Shown: positions 31,637 through 40,552, counted from the first letter of the stretch. The stretch is 64,000 bases of DNA from Bin87 sp026710825 (GCA_965232815.1 OZ247427.1:744001-808000); one strand, 5' to 3'. The notes: generated by a model from the sequence alone, not told the origin. Program-made: numbers and translations.

Positions 31637-31799
31637 CCGGCTCCGCCGCCCAGACCGTGCCTCTGCCGTGAAATGCAAACGGGTTACGCCTGTCCGAGGG
31701 CTTCTCGTTGTTGATGCTGAGCGTTGACGCTATTTCCCGCCAATGCTACATTGACGACTACGAAATGCAGCCCACGACCGCACCCCGGGAGGGATGAAA

Positions 31800-32924
31800 A
31801 TGGCCAAGATGGATTTTGGATTGTTCACCACTTGGAACGCCGTCTACGAGGGCGACAAGGTCCCCTGGGACCCCGAATATCAGGGCGGCAAGCTCCTGGA
31901 AGCCGAAGCCTACAAGCAGAACTTCAAAGAGATCGACCACATCGAGGACGCCGGCTGGGACTACGTCTGGTTCGGCGGCGGTCACTTTTCCACCCAGGGC
32001 AGCATGGATCCCCAGTCCCTGATGCTGTCCGCGGTCATCGCCAACCACACCAAGAACATCAGGATCGGCACCTCCATCCACCGCCCGACCCTGCGGTTGC
32101 CCGGCGAGACCGTATCTGAGCGGGCGCTGCCTCACGAAAGGTACGCCTTCGACAACCTCCAGCTGGAGGACCCTTTCCAGGTAGCGGAACAGGTCGCCAT
32201 AGTTGACCAGGTCAGCGAAGGCCGGTTCATATACGGCCCAGGAGCCCGCACTCGCGGCTCCGACGAACGCCGGGAGTACTTCTACGAGTACCTGGAACTC
32301 CTCAAGCAACTCTGGGATGAGGACAGCTTCTCCGGATTCGAGGGCAAATACTTCAACTATCCCGCTTTCTATGAGAGCTACATGAGCATTCCCAAACCGG
32401 TGCAGAAGCCCATGCCCTTGCTGCTCCCAGTGGACAGCCAGGAAAGCTTCGTGCCCATGGGCGAGCATGGCTATCGCATCGCCATCGGGGCCGGCAGTTC
32501 CCCTCACAACCTGCGGGGTTCCGCCGTCCTTCGCCAGGACGTCCAAGCCTACCGCCAGGCCTACATAGATGGTGGGCATGAGGGCGATCCCACCACTGTG
32601 GTCCGGGTGCCCACCCTCGTCGCCGACACCAAGGAAAAAGCCGACCGGCGCGTCGAGAATCTCATGGATATGGCCCGGATTTACTACGCCGGCCGCCTCG
32701 CCATCGGCAGCACCGACGCCGGCAGCGCGGGCCCCGAAGCCACCCAGGAGGTCAACCTCTTCGGCACTCCGGAAGAGGTCGTCGAGAAGATCCACATGTT
32801 CCGAGAGGCCTTCACCACCGACGAGATCATGTTCGAGTGCAACTGGACATCATCCGTCCCCCGCGATGTGGTGATGGACACCCTGAAGTGCCTCTCCGAT
32901 GACGTGATACCGCACTTCAAGTAG
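31800..32924 (+). CDS. LLM-class flavin-dependent oxidoreductase
   Basis: Encodes 374 residues. Markers are MDFGLFTTWNAVYEGD, DHIEDAGWDYVWFGGGHF, TKNIRIGTSIHRPTLRLPGE, AIVDQVSEGRFIYGPGARTR and FGTPEEVVEKIHMFREAFTT. GGGAGGG lies about seven bases before ATG 31800, so that start is preferred to ATG 31794. Two-component alkanesulfonate or nitrilotriacetate-type monooxygenases share this outline, but no reductase is adjacent. It ends a convincing transcription unit: a strong hairpin terminator follows at 32950. Confidence 0.9.
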   Translation: MAKMDFGLFTTWNAVYEGDKVPWDPEYQGGKLLEAEAYKQNFKEIDHIEDAGWDYVWFGGGHFSTQGSMDPQSLMLSAVIANHTKNIRIGTSIHRPTLRLPGETVSERALPHERYAFDNLQLEDPFQVAEQVAIVDQVSEGRFIYGPGARTRGSDERREYFYEYLELLKQLWDEDSFSGFEGKYFNYPAFYESYMSIPKPVQKPMPLLLPVDSQESFVPMGEHGYRIAIGAGSSPHNLRGSAVLRQDVQAYRQAYIDGGHEGDPTTVVRVPTLVADTKEKADRRVENLMDMARIYYAGRLAIGSTDAGSAGPEATQEVNLFGTPEEVVEKIHMFREAFTTDEIMFECNWTSSVPRDVVMDTLKCLSDDVIPHFK

Positions 32925-32949
32925 ACCAACCCAAATGTCCATGGGACGC

Positions 32950-32982
32950 AACGCCGGGCGACTTTGATCGCCCGGCGTTTTC
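32950..32982 (+). terminator. Strong rho-independent terminator
   Basis: AACGCCGGGCGA pairs perfectly with TCGCCCGGCGTT across a six-base loop, and TTTTC follows. The stem is 12 base pairs without mismatch. It lies about 25 bases after the LLM oxidoreductase stop and separates that gene from the DUF1501 gene. Confidence 0.85.
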
Positions 32983-33051
32983 ATGCTCAAATCACATGGC
33001 GCGCCCATGTGCTAAACTACGCCCATCACCACTCCATGGAGCACCGACGCC

Positions 33052-34179
33052 ATGACTAGCACCACTAAAGACCCCATCCTCGTCGTCATCCAACTCACTG
33101 GTGGAAACGACTATCTCAACACCGTCATCCCTTACGCCGACGGTCGCTACCACGATAGCCGGCCCACCGTCGGCATCCCTGCCGACCAGGTACTTCCCAT
33201 CGATGACCAGTTCGGCTTCAACCCTGCCGCATCGGAAATCAAGGCGCTCTACGACGCCGGCAAGGTCGCCGTCATCAACGGCGTCGGCTATCCCACACCC
33301 AACCGTTCCCACTTCCGCAGCATGGACATCTGGCACACCTGCGAGCCGGAAAAGGTCGGCACAGAGGGCTGGCTGGGCCGCGTCATACGCGACATCGACC
33401 CCCACGCCGAAAACGTGCTCACCGGCGTCAACTTCGGCCGCGGCCTCCCCCGCGCCATGGCCCTGACCGGCGTGCCCGTCGCTTCTGTGGCCGTGCTGGA
33501 AACCTACGGCGTCCTCACCGGAATCGCCGGCGAACCCGAGCGCTCCCAGGCCCTCGACATATTCGCCCGCATGTACTCCCCCACCGTCGGCCTCGGCGCA
33601 ACCATGGACTACCTCGGCCAGACCGGCCTCGACGCCCTCAAGGGCGCCGACATCCTGAAGGCCGCTCCGGAGATGTACACATCCTCCGTCGAGTACGCTG
33701 ATACCGGCATCGCCCGCAACCTCCAGGGCATTGCAAAAGTACTCACCGCCAACTTGGGCACCCGCGTCTTCTACACCCAGCAGGGCGGTTATGACACCCA
33801 CGCCAGCGAGGCCGACGTCCATCCCAAACTGCTCGGCGACCTCAGCCGCGCCGTCAGCGACTTCTACGCCGACCTCCGCGAGCACGACGCCGCCGACAAC
33901 GTCGTCATGTTCGCCTTCACCGAGTTCGGCCGCCGCGTCAAGGACAACGGAAGCGGTAGCGACCACGGCAGCGGCGGAGTGGCTTTCGCCATCGGCGATC
34001 CGGTCCGCGGCGGCATGTACGGCGCATACCCGTCCCTTGCCGAGAACGACCTCGTCGAAGGCGACCTGGCCTTCAACACCGACTTCCGCGGCGTGTACGG
34101 CACCCTGGTCGAACAGTGGCTCGGTCTGGATGCAAAACCAGTCGTCGGCGGAACGTTCGAACAGCCGGCGTTCGTCTAA
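33052..34179 (+). CDS. DUF1501-domain protein
   Basis: Encodes 375 residues of DUF1501. LVVIQLTGGNDYLNTVIPYA, YHDSRPTVGIPADQVLPID, VAVINGVGYPTPNRSHFRSM, VFYTQQGGYDTHASEADVH, FAFTEFGRRVKDNGSGSDHG and FRGVYGTLVEQWLGLDAKP are all family landmarks and include conserved H and D residues of its alkaline-phosphatase-like fold. Many members have a Tat signal; this one starts directly at the domain (STTKDPIL), so it seems cytosolic. The biochemical role is unknown (often described as sulfatase-like). It is not preceded by the DUF1800 gene that commonly accompanies this family. Confidence 0.9.
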   Translation: MTSTTKDPILVVIQLTGGNDYLNTVIPYADGRYHDSRPTVGIPADQVLPIDDQFGFNPAASEIKALYDAGKVAVINGVGYPTPNRSHFRSMDIWHTCEPEKVGTEGWLGRVIRDIDPHAENVLTGVNFGRGLPRAMALTGVPVASVAVLETYGVLTGIAGEPERSQALDIFARMYSPTVGLGATMDYLGQTGLDALKGADILKAAPEMYTSSVEYADTGIARNLQGIAKVLTANLGTRVFYTQQGGYDTHASEADVHPKLLGDLSRAVSDFYADLREHDAADNVVMFAFTEFGRRVKDNGSGSDHGSGGVAFAIGDPVRGGMYGAYPSLAENDLVEGDLAFNTDFRGVYGTLVEQWLGLDAKPVVGGTFEQPAFV

Positions 34180-34189
34180 GGAACCCGGT

Positions 34190-34609
34190 GTGACGTCAAC
34201 TCAACAAAAAGCGGAGCGGTGGATCATATTGCCCGGATCAACCGTCGGGGGTGAAGTGGGCATTTTCAGTGTTGATTTCACCATTCGACACCGTAACGGA
34301 GACAAAACACATGCTCTGAATGGCGTGGTCGACTCTGGCTCTTCTTTTGTGATCATCCCAGATCACGTGCTCGATGAAATGGGTGTCGAGCGGGAAGATC
34401 AGGCTTTGTTCAGGCTTGCCGACGGTTCCGTGCGCGAAATGTCCATCGGGGAAACTTTGTTGGATCTGGACGGCAGGACGAAAACTGTTCAGGTGGTCTT
34501 TGGTACGGACACCCGCAAGGTGCTGCTGGGTGCCATGGCCCTGGAAGCGTTCGGTTTGGCGGCCGACGCTAAAAACCACCGGCTCATTCCTGCAGAGTTG
34601 ACCCTCTAA
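34190..34609 (+). CDS. Retropepsin-like aspartic protease
   Basis: Encodes 139 residues from GTG 34190 with AAGGA seven bases upstream. The core follows clan AA aspartic proteases: VGIFSVDFTIRHRNG, VVDSGSSFVIIPDHVLDEMG with the catalytic aspartate in DSGS (more often DTGA), then ALFRLADGSVREMSIGETLL and VLLGAMALEAFGLAADAKNH. Being single-domain, it would act as a homodimer. There is no signal or anchor. It ends 11 bases before the NYN nuclease gene, suggesting an operon. The base composition is lower in GC than in DUF1501. Cellular substrates of these bacterial enzymes are unknown. Confidence 0.82.
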   Translation: MTSTQQKAERWIILPGSTVGGEVGIFSVDFTIRHRNGDKTHALNGVVDSGSSFVIIPDHVLDEMGVEREDQALFRLADGSVREMSIGETLLDLDGRTKTVQVVFGTDTRKVLLGAMALEAFGLAADAKNHRLIPAELTL

Positions 34610-34620
34610 CGCACCTACAG

Positions 34621-35817
34621 ATGACTATTCACATCGACGGCAACGGTTCTGCCCAACCATCATCTGGCGCGGCAATCTACGTCGACACCGAGAACCTGCG
34701 GGACTCCGACCACGCACAGAACCTGGTTGACCGGATCGTCGCCGACTGGCCATGGGATCACGCTCCGCTCGGCAGCCTGTCTCTCTACGTTCGGGCCGAC
34801 CGCGTCGCGAGCTGGGAGATGTGGGCGGAGGCCGCATACCCCGATCTGCGGGTCAGAGTACGCGGCGTCCAGCACTTCACCAACAACAAGGCCAAGAATT
34901 CGGCGGATCTGGCGATAACCGCAGACGCCGTGGCTGATCTCGTCACCGGCCAGGCCAACGCGGTCGCGGTGGTGAGCAACGACAGCGACTTCGGAGCGCT
35001 GTTCGTCAAGGTCAAGGAACTCGCGCGGTCCGTCGGCGTGGAGCCAACGCCGTTTCTGTGGATCACGTCGCCGGAAGCAGGCGGCCTGTCATCTGAATTG
35101 GAACGCTTCATACCGCAGAGCCTGCGTTGGGATCTGTCGGAATCTGACCGGCCATCGATCGCAGCAGAGCCGCGTGAGAAAGCCCAACCGGTCCCGCCGC
35201 AATTGCCTGTTTCGGAACGTCCTGCCGCATTGCCGGCGGCGCCCCAGCCCGAGTCCTCAAAATCGCAGAACGAGGCCATCGCGGATGAACTGATTCGCCG
35301 TCTCCCTGTCGGGCGGTTCAAAGCTGCCGACGCACATCAGGTGGTCAGGGCGCATTGGCCTGACCATCCGTCCGCCGGGGAGGCCGCCAGGGTGGGGCAG
35401 TTCCTGCTCAACGAACTCTGGCCCATCCTGCAAAAACGCGGCGTCACCATGCCCCGCAAGAGTTCCCCCCGTACCTACGAGATAACCCAGGCAGCCAAAG
35501 ACACGCTGGCCAAACCGATAGCCCGGCCGGCGCCGGACGCGAAACCCTCCCCTGAACTCACGCCCGCGCAGTTGGCCGCATCCGTCACCAGCGGCATACC
35601 CGACGATATTTTCAAAGCGTCGGACGCTCAGAGCGCCCTCAATAATCTGCGGCCCGATCATCCCGCCGCGTCCTATACGGCCACCCAATTCGGCACCTGG
35701 TTCGCGAAACAACTCTGGCCGATCATGGAGCAGCACGGCGTCGTCCTCGCCAGCGAAAAGCCGCGGCGTTATGAAATGACTCCCGACGCCCGCCACCGCC
35801 TGACCGCTCTCGCCTGA
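34621..35817 (+). CDS. NYN-domain nuclease with two C-terminal winged-helix-like repeats
   Basis: Encodes 398 residues. The N-terminal NYN/PIN-like domain (about 16-170) has AIYVDTENL (D22), KNSADLAITADAVADL (D96) and VVSNDSDFG (D121, D123), the acidic residues that hold metal in LabA/Limkain-type RNases. A proline-rich linker (about 180-212) leads to two copies of an approximately 80-residue domain near 215-295 and 315-398. Matching features are FKAADAHQVV and FKASDAQSAL, LNELWPILQKRGV and AKQLWPIMEQHGV, and a YE(I/M)T ending. They look like OST-HTH/LOTUS-like or winged-helix RNA-binding modules, but that assignment is inference. It follows the protease by 11 bases. Confidence 0.88.
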   Translation: MTIHIDGNGSAQPSSGAAIYVDTENLRDSDHAQNLVDRIVADWPWDHAPLGSLSLYVRADRVASWEMWAEAAYPDLRVRVRGVQHFTNNKAKNSADLAITADAVADLVTGQANAVAVVSNDSDFGALFVKVKELARSVGVEPTPFLWITSPEAGGLSSELERFIPQSLRWDLSESDRPSIAAEPREKAQPVPPQLPVSERPAALPAAPQPESSKSQNEAIADELIRRLPVGRFKAADAHQVVRAHWPDHPSAGEAARVGQFLLNELWPILQKRGVTMPRKSSPRTYEITQAAKDTLAKPIARPAPDAKPSPELTPAQLAASVTSGIPDDIFKASDAQSALNNLRPDHPAASYTATQFGTWFAKQLWPIMEQHGVVLASEKPRRYEMTPDARHRLTALA

Positions 35818-36003
35818 CCTCAATCCTCCAGCGGCTGCAATATCGGTCGCCGGCTTACGTGGTATCCCACTGCGCCGCCAGGCGCGCATATCCACTTTTT
35901 TGTGACTTCCGTGCGTTGACGCCCCTGTGTTCAATCATTGAACATGGGTTCGTCAATGTCGGCGGACTACCATCCCATCCCGCCGACTGGGAGCCATGCA
36001 ATC

Positions 36004-37422
36004 ATGCTCATCAAACGCACACCGGACCGCTACGACAAACTCCACATCCTCGGCGGTATGGCCGCCTCCGACGACATCCTCACCGGCGGCAAGCCCGACG
36101 CGGGACCGTCGTACGACCACAAATTCGCCAGCGGCTACGCCACCAGCGGCCCCAACCGCATCGCATACTCCGACCCCCGAAAAAACCCGGCTCCGGGCAT
36201 CTACAAGTCCAGCTTGCCCAACGGCAAAAAGGTGAACCTCCTGCGCGTCATGTTCACCGATTTCTGCAAGATGGACTGCGCCTATTGCCCCAACAGCATC
36301 TACGTCCCACGTAAACGCTACGCCTTCAAGCGCGAGGAACTCGCCGACACTTTCATGGAACTCCACAATCGCCTCGCCGTCGATGGCCTGTTCCTCAGCT
36401 CGGGAATCGCGGGCGACGGCACCAGGACCACCCAGCACATGGTCGAAACAGTGGAGATCATCCGCAAGAAGCACGGATTCAAAGGCTACGTCCACCTCAA
36501 GGTCATGCCCGGCGCGTCTCGCGAACTCGTCGAACGTGCCCACAGCCTGGGCAGCCGCCTTTCCGTCAACATCGAAACCCCTGAGCCCGACATGATGCGA
36601 CGCATCAGCCCGCACAAAGACTTGCAGAAGGATATCCTCGACCCCATGGCCTGGATCAATGAGCTTACTGCGAACAGCAGTGGCGGCGCGGTCGGCCAGG
36701 CCACCCAGTTTGTCGTCGGCGCCGCGGATGAGTCCGACCGCCAGATCTACAGCCGGGTCGACCAGATGTACACCGACTGGAACCTCAAGCGCGTCTACTA
36801 CCCGCCTTTCCGGCCCGCCATGCACACACCCATGGAGGAAAAGCCGCCGGTCCACGCCGGCCGCGAGCATCGCCTCTACCAGATGGATTGGTTGCGTAGG
36901 GTCTACAACTTCGCGTCCGACGAAATTGATCTGGCCTTCGACCACGGCGGCTTTCTTTCGCTGGAGCAGGATCCCAAAACGGTCATCGCCATGGAGAACC
37001 TCGACGCCTTCCCCATTGACCTCAACTCCGCCACCCGCGACCAACTCTTGCGTATCCCAGGTATCGGCCCCGTCTCAACCGGCCGGATACTGGAAAACCG
37101 CCGTCGCCACACCATCGACAACTGGCGCGACCTCCAGGCCATGGGCGTCGTCCGCAAGCGCGCCTGGCCCTACGTCGTATTCCCGGGCCAGCGTCCACCG
37201 TCCGGGCGTCAGCTTCGCATGGACCTTTTCGGCGAGGCGCAGGACCGCCGTGCCGCCGAGGCCGACGGAGTCAGCCTCCCGCCGCCCAAATCGCCAACCC
37301 TCTCGTCAATCATGGAAACTCCCGCGACCTACACCGCCGACCACGCCTGCATCCCCGGCAGCAGGGGAGCGATGTGCGCGGCTTGCCCGGTCATGCGTCC
37401 GGAACCGGCCCCTTCACCGTGA
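36004..37422 (+). CDS. Putative DNA modification/repair radical SAM protein
   Basis: Encodes 472 residues. The radical SAM cluster is FTDFCKMDCAYCPNS (C88, C92, C95; C-x3-C-x2-C), which coordinates a [4Fe-4S] cluster for S-adenosylmethionine cleavage. Toward the C-terminus is a helix-hairpin-helix DNA-binding motif, LLRIPGIGPVSTGRIL, and the end has a small cysteine set (CIPGSRGAMCAACP). This matches the TIGR03916 family predicted to modify or repair DNA. The usual partner (TIGR03915 type) is not adjacent. The ATG at 36004 fits the family N-terminus MLIKRTPDRYDKLHILGGMA; an ATG at 35938 would add 22 unrelated residues. Confidence 0.9.
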   Translation: MLIKRTPDRYDKLHILGGMAASDDILTGGKPDAGPSYDHKFASGYATSGPNRIAYSDPRKNPAPGIYKSSLPNGKKVNLLRVMFTDFCKMDCAYCPNSIYVPRKRYAFKREELADTFMELHNRLAVDGLFLSSGIAGDGTRTTQHMVETVEIIRKKHGFKGYVHLKVMPGASRELVERAHSLGSRLSVNIETPEPDMMRRISPHKDLQKDILDPMAWINELTANSSGGAVGQATQFVVGAADESDRQIYSRVDQMYTDWNLKRVYYPPFRPAMHTPMEEKPPVHAGREHRLYQMDWLRRVYNFASDEIDLAFDHGGFLSLEQDPKTVIAMENLDAFPIDLNSATRDQLLRIPGIGPVSTGRILENRRRHTIDNWRDLQAMGVVRKRAWPYVVFPGQRPPSGRQLRMDLFGEAQDRRAAEADGVSLPPPKSPTLSSIMETPATYTADHACIPGSRGAMCAACPVMRPEPAPSP

Positions 37423-37469
37423 TAAACTGCAATACACTTACGGATACCCCCGCACGAAAGGTTGACGCC

Positions 37470-37706
37470 ATGACGCCGTCTTACATCGACAGGATCACGA
37501 TTGAACCGGGCAAGCGCAGCGGCCAACCCTGCATTCGCAACATGCGAATCACCGTCGATGACGTTCTGGAATACCTGGCCGGCGGAATGACCGAGGAAGA
37601 AGTCCTGGCAGATTTCCCCTACCTGGAGGCCGAGGATATTCTGGCCTGCCACGAATTCGACGCCCTCCGTAAAAAGCGCATCGTGTCCTTATCAAGGTAC
37701 CAGTAA
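37470..37706 (+). CDS. DUF433-family antitoxin
   Basis: Encodes 78 residues. IDRITIEPGKRSGQPCIRNM and RITVDDVLEYLAGGMTEEEV with LADFPYLEAEDILACHEFDA are the DUF433 signature, a small winged or helical DNA-binding antitoxin family. It begins 47 bases after the radical SAM stop and is followed 11 bases later by a DUF5615 toxin, the usual arrangement. The start at 37470 is preceded by AAAGG; an ATG at 37374 would overlap the radical SAM gene. Confidence 0.92.
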   Translation: MTPSYIDRITIEPGKRSGQPCIRNMRITVDDVLEYLAGGMTEEEVLADFPYLEAEDILACHEFDALRKKRIVSLSRYQ

Positions 37707-37717
37707 CGGCAATTGCG

Positions 37718-38050
37718 GTGAGGTTGCTCTACGATCACAACCTTTCGCCAAAACTGACGACGATTCTTCAAGATGTGTACCCACAGTCGGTGCATGTGTA
37801 CTCAATCGGCCTGGAAAAATCTAGCGATGATGCGATTTGGGAATACGCCAGAACCAACGGTTTGGTGATAGTCACCAAAGACGCTGATTACCTTGCCATC
37901 AGCGCTCAGCTTGGACATCCTCCGAAAGTAGTTCGCATTGGGTTGGGGAACGGCCCAACGGTCGTTGTCGCCGAGTCGCTTAGATTCCATCACCCTGAGT
38001 TGCTGAGATTTTTCGAAGACCAGGGCAGCGCTTTCATCGAATTGCGTTGA
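37718..38050 (+). CDS. DUF5615/Mut7-C-like PIN-type toxin
   Basis: Encodes 110 residues from GTG. The N-terminus MRLLYDHNLSPKLTTILQDV, DAIWEYARTNGLVIVTKDAD and KVVRIGLGNGP are the DUF5615 pattern: the first aspartate in LYDHNL, D in KDADY and others at the acidic cluster of PIN-fold RNases. It is expected to cleave RNA and to be held in check by the DUF433 protein just upstream. The pair is of lower GC than the surrounding genes. The stop is about 150 bases before the next LLM gene. Confidence 0.9.
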   Translation: MRLLYDHNLSPKLTTILQDVYPQSVHVYSIGLEKSSDDAIWEYARTNGLVIVTKDADYLAISAQLGHPPKVVRIGLGNGPTVVVAESLRFHHPELLRFFEDQGSAFIELR

Positions 38051-38203
38051 ACACACGCGCGGATCCTCTGCCAGATCACAGGCCCTCCCTCCGCGAACAC
38101 ATGCGCCTTTTGAACGGCAGCCCTGTCAACCGACCGGGCTCTGCACATGACGCTGGTATAATCCTGCCCACCTGATTGCAACGCCACCGGAGGCCACCAC
38201 CCC

Positions 38204-39337
38204 GTGAAAAGCTACTACTTCTCCGAGTTTCCCTACCACGAATATCCCGACGAAGAGGGCGACAAGTATCCATCCCTTCGTCTGACCTTCCCCAACACCT
38301 GGTTCAACCCCAACACGGCAAACGGCCTCTTCAAGCGCTACTTCGACGAGTGCGTGTACGCCGACGAACTCGGATTCGACGGCATCATGCTCAACGAGCA
38401 CCACAACACGCCGTCCTGCATGAACGCGGCCACCAACCTTTCGGCCGCCGTACTTGCCCGCATCACCCACCACTCCAAGATCCTCCTCCTCGGCAACATC
38501 CTGCCCATCCACGACAACCCGGTACGCCTCGCCGAAGAGTTGGCCATGATCGACGTCATATCCGGCGGCCGCCTCATCTCAGGTTTCGTCCGCGGCACCG
38601 GCGTCGAAACCGTGTCCACCAACAACAACCCCGTCGCCAACCGCGAGCGCTTCGAGGAGTGCCACGACCTCATCATGAAGACCTGGACCACTCCCGGGCC
38701 ATTCCGCTGGGAAGGCAAGCACTACAACTTCCGCGTGGTCAACCCATGGATGGTCCCCATCCAGCAGCCACATCCTCCCATCTGGGTCCCGGGCACCTCG
38801 TCGCCCGAAACCGCCGAGTGGTCCGGCCAGCATGGGTACACCTACGTCGCCTTCCTCACCGACCTCGATGTAACCGAGGAACTCTTCGGCATGTACACCC
38901 AGGCGGCCAACGCTGCCGGCCGAGAGGCCGTCCCAGACAACTTCGGCTACCTCCTCTGCTGCTACGTCGGCGACACTCAGGAGGAAGCGGACGAACAGGC
39001 CAGGCACTTCATCTGGCGGATGGGTCCCACCGTACGGGGCCCCCGCGAGTACATGGCTCCGGTCGGCTACCGTTCCGCCGCCGGCGCCGCCATCGCCGCC
39101 CGGCGCTCCGGCCTCAAGCCCCTCAACGTGCAGACCTTCGAGGAACTCAAGGAGAACTACCACATCGTCTGCGGCACTCCCGACACCGTCCTCGAAAAGC
39201 TCGAATACCTCCACGGACGGCTGGGCATGGAACACCTCGTCTTCTACGGACAGGAATCCCGCATGGGCCACGAGGCCACCATGAAAAACATCGGGCTATT
39301 CGGCAAGGAAGTCCTCCCCGTCATCCAGAAGTGGTAG
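38204..39337 (+). CDS. LLM-class flavin-dependent oxidoreductase
   Basis: Encodes 377 residues from GTG 38204 with a GGAGG site ten bases upstream. Landmarks are LGFDGIMLNEHHNTPSCMNA, ITHHSKILLLGNILPIHDNP, AMIDVISGGRLISGFVRGTG, HPPIWVPGTSSPETAEWSG and VCGTPDTVLEKLEYLHGRLG. The NEHHNT motif and the long C-terminus place it with luciferase-like monooxygenases related to the 389-residue gene at 7471, which has AEHHFQ at the same place. It is alone in its transcription unit. No flavin reductase is nearby. Confidence 0.92.
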   Translation: MKSYYFSEFPYHEYPDEEGDKYPSLRLTFPNTWFNPNTANGLFKRYFDECVYADELGFDGIMLNEHHNTPSCMNAATNLSAAVLARITHHSKILLLGNILPIHDNPVRLAEELAMIDVISGGRLISGFVRGTGVETVSTNNNPVANRERFEECHDLIMKTWTTPGPFRWEGKHYNFRVVNPWMVPIQQPHPPIWVPGTSSPETAEWSGQHGYTYVAFLTDLDVTEELFGMYTQAANAAGREAVPDNFGYLLCCYVGDTQEEADEQARHFIWRMGPTVRGPREYMAPVGYRSAAGAAIAARRSGLKPLNVQTFEELKENYHIVCGTPDTVLEKLEYLHGRLGMEHLVFYGQESRMGHEATMKNIGLFGKEVLPVIQKW

Positions 39338-39477
39338 GCATCAAGAGCGGTCCGGCCGCTTGTTCCACACGCCGGCCGCCGTGACCACCCTGCGCCAGCC
39401 GGCAGAGGCAGCCCGCATAGCCGCCCTCGCGACGCCGAGGCAGCGCAACCCAAGGATAAAGGCGCAATAAAACCACC

Positions 39478-39502
39478 GGGGGCGGGTAGCAAACCCGCCC
39501 CC
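39478..39502. repeat. GGGGCGGGTT palindromic repeat
   Basis: Arms GGGGGCGGGT and ACCCGCCCCC are perfect inverted repeats around a five-base loop. It lies between the convergent LLM and universal stress protein genes and could act as a bidirectional terminator. Confidence 0.85.
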
Positions 39503-39532
39503 TAGACGTTACACCCTGTTCGCGCGTGGCCG

Positions 39533-40552
39533 CTACACCGCCAGCAGTTCCTGTTCCCGCTCTGCCCCGGCATCGCCGGCCGACCCCATGCGGACATCCC
39601 GGGGCGCAGGACCGCGCACCAGCAGCGTCGGCATCTGCGAATAGCGCACTATCCGGTCGGCCACGCTGCCCAGCAGGGCCCTGCCGATCCCGCGACGTCC
39701 GTGGGTGGCCATCACCACCAGCCCGTTATCCAACTGGCCGGTGAGTCGGATCACGGTCTCCGACGGAGTATCCAACCTGTGTACCGCCTCAACGTCAAAC
39801 GCCGGATACTGTGCGCTCAGTTCATCTGCCTTCCGCCACAGGTACGCTTTGGCCTTCTCCGATAGCCTCGCCGCCAGGTTATCCGGCTCAAGGTGCCGCA
39901 TGGTTGCTAAGTCGTGGCCTGCGCCCCATTCGGTGTTCACGCGGAAGTATTCCGAGTCGGGCGTGGTTCGCACCAACGTCACCCGTGCTCCAAACGCAGC
40001 AGCCAGATCCTGGGCGTAAGGCAGCGCGTATTCGGCAAAATCGGAGCCGTCCAGCGGGACGATGATGTTGTCCAGGTGATGCGGCACCACGGGGCAGTCC
40101 CTTTCGTTGCACCGCGTTATGAGCGTCGGGTTGACCACCGCCCGCACGACTTTCGCCGTGACACTGCCCATCAGCATGCGCGACAATCCGCCTCGTCCAT
40201 GAGTGGACATTGCGATCATGGCGCCGGGCTGCTGCTCCGCCAGGTTGACGATCGCCTCGTGTGCCGGCCCCTCGCATGCCATCACGTCGATACGGGTGTC
40301 GACGCCTCGGCTTTCCAGCAACTGCTTTTCCGCCCGCAGCAACGCCGAAATCCGGTCGTGCTCCGCTTCCGCCATGGCGCCCCGAAAGCGTCCTTGCCCG
40401 GAGTTCGCCTTCCATTCAGGTATCGAATCGTAGGACCGCAACAGCGTCATCGACGCGCCGGACGCCTTGGCCATGATGCTGGCTGCGGGCAATGCCTGTG
40501 CCGACAAATCCGATCCATCCAGGGGCACGATGATGTTGTTGAACAGTTCCAT
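39533..40552 (-). CDS. Tandem universal stress protein
   Basis: Encodes 339 residues made of two UspA domains (about 1-150 and 160-315). Each has the strand IIVPLDGSD followed by a conserved helix and an ATP-binding loop: STHGRGGLSRMLMGSVT in the first and ATHGRRGIGRALLGSVAD in the second. Both keep the G-x2-G-x(8-9)-G-(S/T) pattern, so both may bind ATP. The second domain ends in a short Ala/Gly-rich tail. AAGGAGAT precedes the ATG. The upstream region holds two CRP/FNR-like palindromes, which would suit control by oxygen or energy state as reported for many universal stress proteins. Confidence 0.93.
   Translation of the reverse strand: MELFNNIIVPLDGSDLSAQALPAASIMAKASGASMTLLRSYDSIPEWKANSGQGRFRGAMAEAEHDRISALLRAEKQLLESRGVDTRIDVMACEGPAHEAIVNLAEQQPGAMIAMSTHGRGGLSRMLMGSVTAKVVRAVVNPTLITRCNERDCPVVPHHLDNIIVPLDGSDFAEYALPYAQDLAAAFGARVTLVRTTPDSEYFRVNTEWGAGHDLATMRHLEPDNLAARLSEKAKAYLWRKADELSAQYPAFDVEAVHRLDTPSETVIRLTGQLDNGLVVMATHGRRGIGRALLGSVADRIVRYSQMPTLLVRGPAPRDVRMGSAGDAGAEREQELLAV

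Noticed and set aside
37374..37469. N-terminal extension of the DUF433 antitoxin
   Set aside because: It overlaps the radical SAM gene and lacks family similarity; the ATG at 37470 has a ribosome site.
38176..39384. 402-codon frame on the plus strand
   Set aside because: Shifted reading frame over a clear LLM oxidoreductase; the product is Arg/Pro/His-rich noise.
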